From assembly GCA_022361535.1 (NCBI GenBank), contig JAKSAU010000309.1:1-21961 (forward strand): a DNA stretch of 21,961 bases, read 5' to 3'. Source of the DNA: Desulfobacterales bacterium (GTDB lineage: Bacteria > Desulfobacterota > Desulfobacteria > Desulfobacterales > Desulfobacteraceae). How positions within the stretch are numbered: position 1 is the first letter of the stretch; each line of letters begins with the position of its first letter. Below, in pieces: positions 15,349 to 21,961 of the stretch. The notes under the pieces were generated by a model. The model was not told the origin of the DNA. It saw only the letters and a list, made by a program, of their open reading frames with translations, and did no database searches. A program made the position numbers and the translations under genes.

Positions 15349-15789
15349 ATGACAGCTACATGTGATATAAAAAGAGCAGGACAAGTAGAATTCAGATGCT
15401 ATTTTCAATTGGCAATGCAAATCATCGGCGGGAAATGGAAACCAAAGGTTTTGTTTCACCTGTCTGAACATGGAACGGTCCGGTTCGGGGTTATGAAACG
15501 GGGTATCTATGGTATATCGGAAAAAATGTTGATTCAAAGCTTAAAAGAGCTTGAAAAGGACGGTCTTGTCAACCGCAAAGTCTATCGCCAGGTACCTCCC
15601 AAAGTTGAGTACTCTTTAACTGATATGGGGAAATCCTTTATCCCTGTTTTAAACGGTATGTTTGACTGGGGCAAATCTTATGCGTCTTATCTTATTTCCA
15701 AGGAGGACAGCTCCTGCCAATACTCCCCTGGCATTGTTTTCGACAATATTGACGAAATGGTAAGTGAAGAAGCTGCTCCCTCCAGCTGA
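15349..15789 (+). CDS. HxlR-family winged-helix regulator
   Basis: A 146-residue MarR/DUF24-type regulator. The family signature is C17...AMQIIGGKWKPKVLFHL, then VRFGVMKRGIYGISEKMLIQSLKELEKDGLVNRKVYRQVPPKVEYSLTDMGKSF (winged HTH). C17 lies at the place of the redox-sensing Cys of YodB/HypR/CatR-like HxlR proteins, and C123 in the C-terminal tail could be a disulfide partner. GGAGG is 5 bases before the ATG. It is divergent from the peroxiredoxin selenoprotein. The shared operator points to autoregulation and control of that gene and the mdaB-like operon, probably in response to quinones, aldehydes or other electrophiles (inference from family and context). Confidence 0.92.
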   Translation: MTATCDIKRAGQVEFRCYFQLAMQIIGGKWKPKVLFHLSEHGTVRFGVMKRGIYGISEKMLIQSLKELEKDGLVNRKVYRQVPPKVEYSLTDMGKSFIPVLNGMFDWGKSYASYLISKEDSSCQYSPGIVFDNIDEMVSEEAAPSS

Positions 15790-16465
15790 CCTCAATACAA
15801 AATTAAATATCAAGTTTAATAATAGGTCATAAAAGTGTTTCAGACAACTCCCTGGACCGGTTGGACAGTCACCTCAAAAAGGTTTTATTCGCTGACTTCT
15901 GGCCGAGCATTGCCATGGTGTAAGCGGGGTCAACATGACCAGCCGCATTGAATCTTATTAGGACTGGCTTCTACACCAATAAGAATAGAAATGAAAGCAA
16001 AGGCAGGTAAAAGTATGCCTTTGCTATGTAAGTATTGTTTTCAGCAGTTTAAGAGAAATCCTGCCAACCGCCTTTTAAATTCGGAATAGACACGTTAATA
16101 GACTTTTGCCAGGTTAAACATGATGCAGTCTTCATACATGGTCCGATAACATCGTATTGTGGTCGAGAGAATTTCCAAGAAAGCGGTCAAAAATAGACAA
16201 AGCATTCACTTTTCAGTCTGTGATTTTTATAAATTTACTATTATTCATGCTGAATATATAGGCCCTTCTCATATGGCAGGTCAATGCTTTCCAAGAAAGA
16301 GTTGACAATGTGGATTGTCGTTCTTTGGTTTAATACTATAATAAAACAACGTTTGTAGAATATTCAATTTTGTTGCCTCGATACTATAACTTTTGGTATA
16401 ATATTTATGTTACATCACGTCCGGTAAGTCATCCCAAAAAAATCGTCAGGATAGCAGAGGAGTTC
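15790..16465. other. long intergenic region with no clear gene
   Basis: No intact gene is seen. On the minus strand around 16030-16150 broken frames read like a decayed protein end (for example TMYEDCIMFNLAKVY), perhaps an old mobile-element scrap. At 16296-16326 there is an extended dyad: GACAAT-GTGG-ATTGTC enclosed by AAAGA/TCTTT across a small internal loop. The promoter of the GGDEF gene should lie near its right end. Confidence 0.45.
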
Positions 16466-18076
16466 ATGAAGACCAAGACGGCACGTATATCCAAAAAAGT
16501 GTTTTTCATCCCGCTTGGGCTTATTGCCATGTTTATCCTGGTCGCTTTCGGTGTCATTGATTTATATTTTGAACAGCGTGCTCTGGACCGGTATGAAAAG
16601 GATCTGACCCGTTTGGCACGAAGTGGTGCTCAGATGATCTACCTGATGGAGAATCGTTCAGATATTCCTGATTTCGATCGTTTGGCAGATAAATTCTCTG
16701 AAAACGGACCATTATAGACTGGACCGGGAATGTTCTCGGGGATTCCAGGTTATCCATCTCCGAAGTAAAGCAAATCGAGAATCATGCCAAGCGGCCTGAA
16801 ATTCTTATGGCCAGGGAATCGGGGCTTGGCTTATCCAGGAGATATAGCAGCACCTTGAACATTGACCTGCTTTATGTGGCGGTTAAATTCAATACGCAGC
16901 ACCAAAAAGGTTTTTTCAGGACAGCCCTTCCCCTAATCGATCTGGAGCAAGATCTCATGAGACAGCGTATGATACTTGGAACCTTCTGTTTTGTCTCGTT
17001 ACTGGTAGCTTGTGTATTGAGCCTGCTTAACTCCCGACATCTGATGTCATTAATCCAGATTAATGAAGCCATTCTAAAGCAACGTGTTCAAAAGCGCACA
17101 GAGGAAATAGAAACCTTACAGAATCTGGGAACTCAATTGACTGCGTGTCAATCAATTGAAGAGGCCTTGGAAGTGATTAAATTGTCAACTTCCATCCTGC
17201 TGCCTCGTTTTACAGGTAGATTGGCCTTGTTCAAGCCTTCTCGTGACAGTTTGGAATTTGTTGAATCCTGGAACGGTGACCAGCTATCCCACAAGCTGTA
17301 TTCCCCGGAGGAATGCTGGGCACTGCGTTCGGGAAAACCTTATATCGGTGATATCCGGATAGGCAATATTGTCTGCTCCCACCAGAAAAAAAAAGGACAA
17401 GCAAACCTTGTGTATCCCATTGACTGCTCAGGGAGAAACCCATGGCGTCTTACATTTTTCAAGCAAATACGACCTGAGTTGGACGCCAGAAGAACATCAG
17501 CTTGCATCAGCCGTTTCAGAGCATGTTAGCATGACTCTGGCGAACCTGGATCTAAGGGACAGTCTTCGCCAGCAAGCCATAAGGGATCCTCTTACGGGTT
17601 TATACAACAGGCGCTATTTGCTTGAAACCATGGAGCATGAGATCAGTCGTTCTTCCCGCAAAAAAAGCGAAATGGGGCTGATGATGATCGATTTGGACTA
17701 TTTTAAGAAATTCAATGACACTTATGGTCATGATATTGGTGATTTCATTCTGGCCGAGTTCGGGCGACTGATCCAGTTAATAATCCGAGAAGAGGATATT
17801 GCCTGTAGGTATGGTGGAGAGGAATTTACCCTAATGCTACCGGAAACAGGGAAAAACGATACTCTGAAAGTGGCTGAAAAAATTAGAAACCACATCCAGG
17901 CTCATAAATTCTATTTCAACAATAAATCCTATGCCCCGATCACACTCTCAATCGGAATTGCTGTGTTTCCCCATGATGGCAAGACTACTTCGACTTTGCT
18001 CAAACAGGCCGATGAAGCTCTTTATCAAGCAAAGGATCAGGGACGCAATCAGGTAGTTACTCTTTTGACATCGTAG
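16466..18076 (+). pseudogene. membrane GAF-GGDEF diguanylate cyclase, interrupted by two frameshifts
   Basis: Start ATG at 16466 with AGAGGAG three bases before. Frame a (16466 to about 16703) encodes a transmembrane helix (residues about 12-34) and the beginning of a periplasmic sensor. Frame b (about 16702-17394) continues it (IIDWTGNVLGDSRLS, IENHAKRPEI), then a second TM helix and a GAF-like domain. Frame a resumes at 17387 with the rest of GAF and a GGDEF domain: DPLTGLYNRRYLLE, MMIDLDYFKKFNDTYGH, RYGGEEF (active-type) and an RxxD inhibitory site (REED) five residues before. The first shift needs one extra base near the A4 run at 16701-16704; the second falls in an A9 run (17386-17394). 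Together they restore about 536 residues. It may be a pseudogene, a sequencing error, or recoding by slippage. Confidence 0.8.
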
Positions 18077-18510
18077 TGCCCAGAATGTTTTAGAGGAAGA
18101 TTTAAAGGAATGGTTTGCCTTTCAACAGTTTCTGTGAAGCCAAAGTAAAAAAACAAATAAACTGTAGGAGGATACACGATCCAGAATGAATGGTATTAGC
18201 TGATGCTTTTTCTCATGATCCCAACCACAACATCTGGTATGCAGTCCTATCCTGAACTTGCGGTCTAAAATCAAGATTATGCCCTGTTAAATTTCTTTTT
18301 GAGGAAAATGAAAAGCAAGGAGCCTACATTGATAAATTGCGTTTTCTAAAACAGTTGTTCTATCAATTCCATACTTTTAAATATATAAAACATCTTGGCG
18401 TGAACTTTAGCTGCTGCGGAATGTGAACCCAAGGCATCGCCTTTATAAGCTTGTTATCAGAAGGTAAATACGTCTTTCAATTTTATTAATTGTCCTCAGA
18501 GTTCACCGGA
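18077..18510. other. intergenic region with no recognisable gene
   Basis: No frame of coding character and no clear terminator for the GGDEF gene. AGGAGG at 18167-18172 precedes no ATG at proper distance. Confidence 0.5.
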
Positions 18511-18542
18511 AAGGGTGCGGCAGAAACATCCGCCCCACCCTT
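18511..18542 (-). terminator. possible terminator hairpin of the lipoprotein gene
   Basis: AAGGGT-GCGG pairs with CCGC-ACCCTT (10 bp, with a 3-base bulge) around a 9-base loop, 23 bases past the lipoprotein stop on the minus strand. There is no clear T tract after it, so this is a weak call. Confidence 0.35.
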
Positions 18543-18565
18543 CTCCAATCTCGAGTAGATTATGA

Positions 18566-20101
18566 TTATCTTTTTTTAGGATCGGTTGAAAGACCATCCT
18601 TAATATCCGGCAACCGGTCATAATAGCTACCAGGGTCCGGATACGGTAAACGACCCCTCCAATCAATTTCTATTTTTACAGGATCTTCACTCAGTTCATA
18701 GGAGCGCTCCATCATTGAGGTCATCCACTCGCTGAAGTCCCATAGTTCTTTCCTATTCGGATAACCGTAACTATGGCCGAAACGTATGTTGACCACACGA
18801 TACCCTTCACTACCTGCCAAGCTAAAGACATGCTGCTCCGGTGATTGGTTATAGCTGTATTGATGGATCAAGCGATATTCACCGACGAGTTGCTTGCCGG
18901 CAGGCAGACGCGGATCTATCACTTCGAAGCTTCCCACAACATAACCACCAGTGACATTGGGAATTTTAACAGCGTCTTCTATAATGGGAGTTTGGATTTC
19001 CCACATCAGGTCTGTTTGAACTGCCCCGGCAAACCTGGGATAGGTGAAATGGACGTCCCGGTAATATATGGCGTTCCAACTGGGAAGGATAAACTCAGTG
19101 GTGATTGTTACATCTTCCCCCTGTTTAACGGGCTTGTCGGTTAAATCCCAATCAACATCAAGTCCCCGCCTTGGATTATGCTCTTGGATATCTGGTGGCA
19201 CGGGTGTCTCACGATCCAGCCAAGTGTGGTAGGAAAGAATGTCAACATCTGTGCCAACTGTATAATGGAGATCAGTTGCACTCTGCTCGTTTGTCTGTTT
19301 GATTTTGTAGGACCCGACAACCCGCTGGGCTCCGGCTGAGCCACTGAACCTATCCGCAGGCGACAGTACAGTAATATTTCTTAGATATGGATGGTTGGCA
19401 TCAAAGTTAAAATACCAGCCATTTCCTTCATTTGCACCACCTGGATTTGGATTTGTGAAAGTGTCGTATATATATTCCTGCACGTCACCTCCGGTATCGC
19501 GATCGGAATCCGTCATGATCACTCTGGTTGGATTTGTGGTAATGGGTGATGAATCATTTTTTTTCGCCCATAAGCCATCTCCCCAGGCTGTTGTGGCATG
19601 CCCGCCGGTACCAACCACACCAGGAGCATTTGTTGGCCAGCTGAACGCAAGACCGACAAAATTACATTGACGTAATTGATTGCCAATTTCCCGAGCCCCA
19701 TTGGGATCATTCCACGGATTCATAGTTTTGGTGCCGTAGACGGTGACTACAGTATAGGGATTGCTCGGCCAAGTGTTATTCGCAGAACCCAGCCACCAGC
19801 TGAGCGCCGCATCCGGCCAACCTCTTGGAACCGTAGTGTATTGGGCGATCATGTCGCCATAGATATCGGCAGCCCTCGCTTGAACAGTCGTACCATCGCC
19901 ATAACCTGCTCCAGCCAACATATTCGCGGCGGTAGCGTTCCAACAACTGTTGTTAGCCACACCAGGGACAAAAACTTTATCATTGTCCGCCGGGGGGTTC
20001 ATTTTCATATAGCTACATGAACTGAGTAAGCACGCAATTCCGGCAAACAGAATTGTCGCCACCCAAATTCGTAAAGAATGTGAATTCACTGAATGTCTCA
20101 T
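18566..20101 (-). CDS. lipoprotein with papain-like cysteine peptidase domain (IdeS/C66-like)
   Basis: A 511-residue protein with a lipoprotein signal: hydrophobic stretch, lipobox LSSC with C29, then Ser at +2, which favours the outer membrane. Right after the anchor lies a cysteine-peptidase-like domain: NNSCWNATAANML with C53, GGHATTAWG with H168, and IMTDSD with D198, in the order and spacing of a Cys-His-Asp papain-type triad. CW-A--ANML, HA-T-WG and DSD resemble IdeS/Mac (peptidase C66) and related C39-like families. The C-terminal 300 residues are beta-rich and unrecognised. There is a good AGGAGG before the ATG. It is isolated in a low-density stretch. Proteolytic activity and target are inference; the similarity is by motif only. 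Confidence 0.65.
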   Translation of the reverse strand: MRHSVNSHSLRIWVATILFAGIACLLSSCSYMKMNPPADNDKVFVPGVANNSCWNATAANMLAGAGYGDGTTVQARAADIYGDMIAQYTTVPRGWPDAALSWWLGSANNTWPSNPYTVVTVYGTKTMNPWNDPNGAREIGNQLRQCNFVGLAFSWPTNAPGVVGTGGHATTAWGDGLWAKKNDSSPITTNPTRVIMTDSDRDTGGDVQEYIYDTFTNPNPGGANEGNGWYFNFDANHPYLRNITVLSPADRFSGSAGAQRVVGSYKIKQTNEQSATDLHYTVGTDVDILSYHTWLDRETPVPPDIQEHNPRRGLDVDWDLTDKPVKQGEDVTITTEFILPSWNAIYYRDVHFTYPRFAGAVQTDLMWEIQTPIIEDAVKIPNVTGGYVVGSFEVIDPRLPAGKQLVGEYRLIHQYSYNQSPEQHVFSLAGSEGYRVVNIRFGHSYGYPNRKELWDFSEWMTSMMERSYELSEDPVKIEIDWRGRLPYPDPGSYYDRLPDIKDGLSTDPKKR

Positions 20102-20177
20102 GATACACCTCCTTGTTTAGTTGAATAACTTTTTTTTAGTTGTCTATCATAATGTACTTTTTGATTAGATCACCCAC

Positions 20178-20405
20178 TTACCATTGGGTAACAAATTCCT
20201 CCCCTCTCAACCGTAGGATTTCGGCGTAGTTTGGTTTCACAACACAACCAGGACCATTTGGAAAACTTCCAGGGAAGAGAAGTTCAAAGCTCATGGGTTC
20301 ACCCATTACGAATATGAGCTCCGGATCAGTTTTGTTTCTCGACTCGATTATTCGATTGTAATCCTTTGATATACTTTTCTTAGCAAGAGTATAAACTTCC
20401 TCCAA
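20178..20405 (-). CDS. small hypothetical protein, unrecognised
   Basis: A 75-residue frame (TTG start at 20405) with the sequence EEVYTLAKKSISKDYNRIIESRNKTDPELIFVMGEPMSFELLFPGSFPNG... ending RLRGEEFVTQW. The frame stays open about 120 bases further upstream without an ATG, and the AAAGGAG before the TTG is too close to be a good ribosome site. It could therefore be the 3' end of a decayed gene. Composition looks protein-like. It lies 76 bases before the lipoprotein gene on the same strand. No function can be given. Confidence 0.35.
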   Translation of the reverse strand: MEEVYTLAKKSISKDYNRIIESRNKTDPELIFVMGEPMSFELLFPGSFPNGPGCVVKPNYAEILRLRGEEFVTQW

Positions 20406-20607
20406 GGCTCCTTTGAGAATCTCGACAATTTGAAGAAAAAAGAGTAGAGAAGAGCAGTGAGTATAAAATTTAGAAGAGAATAAGATTAATGAACTGTATG
20501 ATCTTGAAAATATTTTGAAAAATCATTTTACAATATATCTGGTTATAATAAAAAGTCGAATGAATAGTCAATAAAAAACAAGATTGGAGTAAAACGTAAA
20601 TGCTTAA

Positions 20608-20745
20608 AAACACAGATACGAACCAAAACCATATATTGGGGATGGATTCACGAATGTGTCGATAGATTTACTACGCTATAACAAAGAAGCGATTTACACC
20701 TTTTTTAACTATCCTGATAGCATAAGAAAGAGATCCTCCATTTAG
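20608..20745 (+). pseudogene. possible transposase remnant (IS256-like)
   Basis: A short open frame without a start reads ...VSIDLLRYNKEAIYTFFNYPDSIRKRSSI and stops. The stretch FFNYPDSIRK resembles the segment before YTTNAIE in IS256/Mutator-type transposases, but the diagnostic YTTN is absent. It lies in an AT-rich 417-base gap (20406-20822) that otherwise shows nothing. Confidence 0.25.
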
Positions 20746-20822
20746 AAATAAAAATCGACATAGAGAAGTAGGCAATATGTTGCGATAGGAATAATATAGG
20801 TTTTGACAATTTATGTTTTCCT

Positions 20823-21623
20823 TTAATTCTTGGATGTCAACTGGTATTTCATTAGAAAAGTTTCATACGTACCGTCCAAGACGATTTCATTTAAAGCGGA
20901 TTCCATTTTTTCCATAATTTTTTTGTGATCCTTAATACGATGGGTGTGTTTGCTGACCGCAAAGAATGTCCTATTTTCTGCTACTTGAGTTTCTAAAGCC
21001 GCAACACTTTCAGCTACTCCTAACTGGTTGGCATGATACCACGTTAAATGTTCAGTTGCGATTAATCCGTCGAATCGATTCAGCATTAATTTATGAAGAT
21101 TTTGGTCGTGACGCTCAGCTTCATCAATGAAAATCTTCTTTTCTTTTACAGCCCTCTCTAATTCTAAATTATTCAAAGACCACCCTGCGATAGCACCAAA
21201 TTTTTTCCCGTACAGATCGCTTATTGAACGAAAAGTGAACTCCTTGCCTTTTTTGACAAAAACAAGAGTTCTACTCACTAATACCGGGTATTTTGAATAC
21301 AGCAAATACCCTTCACGTTCTTTTTTGTGAAAGATGGAAATCGTACCGTCAAGTTCACCAAGCTGCAAATATCTGTTAAGCCTTTTAAATGGATAAAGAA
21401 CAATGATGATTTCCAGTCCCGCCCGCTTACCGGTTTCCGAAAGAACATCAGGGAAAAACCCCTTAGCACTGCCCTCTTGAACGAATGAGAGTGGCGGGAT
21501 GTTAGGAACACCCCCAAAGACCATCAGGTTATCTGCCAAGCAATACTTTGACACGCCCAGTAGCATGAGCAACATACTAAAGACCACAAACAGTACAGGC
21601 ATGTATTGCTTCCTACAAAGCAT
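20823..21623 (-). CDS. periplasmic solute-binding protein, family 3 (amino-acid type)
   Basis: A 266-residue protein with an N-terminal signal peptide (hydrophobic MPVLFVVFSMLLMLLGV, cleavage probably near CLADN). The two-lobe SBP_bac_3 fold follows: PPLSFVQEGSAKGFFPDVLSETGKRAGLEI, LQLGELDGTISIFHKKER, the hinge and ISDLYGKKFGAIAGWSL, FDGLIATEHLTWYH. No permease or ATPase genes are adjacent, so it may serve a distant transporter, act as a sensor input, or be an orphan. Two starts are possible: ATG at 21623, or ATG at 21602 with AGGAAG six bases upstream; the second fits a signal peptide better. Ligand unknown. Confidence 0.85.
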   Translation of the reverse strand: MLCRKQYMPVLFVVFSMLLMLLGVSKYCLADNLMVFGGVPNIPPLSFVQEGSAKGFFPDVLSETGKRAGLEIIIVLYPFKRLNRYLQLGELDGTISIFHKKEREGYLLYSKYPVLVSRTLVFVKKGKEFTFRSISDLYGKKFGAIAGWSLNNLELERAVKEKKIFIDEAERHDQNLHKLMLNRFDGLIATEHLTWYHANQLGVAESVAALETQVAENRTFFAVSKHTHRIKDHKKIMEKMESALNEIVLDGTYETFLMKYQLTSKN

Positions 21624-21858
21624 CCTTGTACCCCTATCTATACCCTACCACTGCCAACAAAAACACGCTAACGTGGCAGGGTCTGATGCTGCATTAAAAA
21701 ATCGATTACATCTTGAATACTTATAAGGTTCCGGAAATCAACTTAAGTGAAGATTATCCTGACTCTTCTCAGGAATGCAAACTAAAAAGACAGATAATTT
21801 ATATTTTAGTTTCGAAAAAATGTAACGTCGCAACCAAAAGGTGCAACCAAAAATCAAA
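21624..21858. other. intergenic region, short direct repeat
   Basis: AT-rich, no gene. GCAACCAAAA occurs twice, 13 bases apart (21830 and 21843), next to the tRNA terminator. A small nested dyad (CACG-CTAA-CGTG) lies near 21665-21676 in the leader of the solute-binding protein gene. Confidence 0.45.
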
Positions 21859-21889
21859 AAAGGCTTTCAGCAAAACGCTGAAAGCCTTT
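21859..21889 (-). terminator. intrinsic terminator, after the tRNA sequence
   Basis: A 13-bp perfect stem with a 5-base loop. On the minus strand it runs into TTTTTGATTTTT, a proper terminator 9 bases after the tRNA CCA end. The plus strand is also T-rich after the stem, so it may work both ways. Confidence 0.9.
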
Positions 21890-21898
21890 ATTTTCTTA

Positions 21899-21943
21899 TG
21901 GTCGGGACGGCAAGATTTGAACTTGCGACCACTTGTCCCCCAG
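21899..21943 (-). tRNA. tRNA-Pro (GGG) 3' fragment, from anticodon loop to CCA
   Basis: Read on the minus strand: anticodon loop CTGGGGG (GGG at its centre), 3' anticodon arm ACAAG, variable TGGTC, T stem GCAAG/CTTGC with loop TTCAAAT, acceptor strand CGTCCCG, discriminator A and encoded CCA. G72 and A73 fit proline tRNAs, which start with C1. The 5' anticodon arm should be CTTGT but the window shows GAGTT, so the tRNA sequence appears to break off at the loop. Only 18 bases of the far side are visible. It may be an attachment-site copy left by an element integrated to the right, or a decayed tRNA. Confidence 0.7.
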
Positions 21944-21961
21944 AACTCATGCCGAGTTTCA

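Noticed and set aside
15787..15822. Possible selenocysteine read-through at the TGA stop of hxlR
   Set aside because: The stop falls at the natural end of the family; the extension is 11 residues with no redox motif or hairpin.
16030..16150. Minus-strand broken frame with TMYEDCIMFNLAKVY, suspected transposase end
   Set aside because: Too short and interrupted by stops; I cannot tie it to a definite family.
21830..21852. GCAACCAAAA direct repeat considered as a CRISPR or iteron array
   Set aside because: Only two copies with a 3-base gap; no spacers and no replication or cas genes.

Overview
The window looks like chromosomal DNA of an anaerobic, moderately GC-poor bacterium. It suggests a sulfate-reducing desulfobacterial lineage: a sigma-54 activator with a textbook -24/-12 promoter, several signalling proteins, and two selenoproteins written with in-frame UGA codons. 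The taxonomic guess is inference; nothing here names the species.

Layout. (1) 1-2450: the 3' part of a sigma-54 enhancer-binding activator, a perfect sigma-54 promoter, a GcvT/DmdA-type folate-dependent methyltransferase gene and its intrinsic terminator. (2) 2486-5641: a minus-strand group of a TetR regulator, a radical SAM protein with an unusual CX4CX2C cluster motif and an aldehyde dehydrogenase. Two near-identical palindromes, one before tetR and one before the radical SAM gene, look like the TetR operators. (3) 5903-10089: a 1130-residue zinc-ribbon / class III cyclase / ATPase / TPR protein, convergent by 4 bases with an SGNH-fold hydrolase. (4) 10330-15789: a redox-stress region. It holds an LtrA-type membrane protein and an operon of an MdaB-like quinone reductase, a 47-residue cupin-like protein, a Tat-exported Old Yellow Enzyme and a DsbA/FrnE-like selenoprotein. 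Beside it is a peroxiredoxin-like selenoprotein divergent from an HxlR regulator. (5) 16466-18076: a membrane GAF-GGDEF diguanylate cyclase gene broken by two compensating frameshifts. (6) 18077-21961: a sparse accessory stretch with a papain-fold lipoprotein resembling IdeS/C66 proteases, a solute-binding protein, a possible transposase scrap, and a tRNA-Pro 3' fragment at the right edge that looks like an integration attachment site.

The most interesting unit is region 4. Both selenoproteins have UGA exactly where the family has the first Cys of a CxxC redox motif. Each UGA is followed at suitable distance by a hairpin with a G-bearing loop (SECIS-like). Both transcription units carry the same 42-base operator arrangement: 28 of 42 positions identical without gaps, with TACNTAC half-sites 19 bases apart. 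This predicts one HxlR-controlled electrophile/quinone/thiol-stress regulon that combines two selenocysteine thiol enzymes with two flavin reductases, one of them apparently exported.
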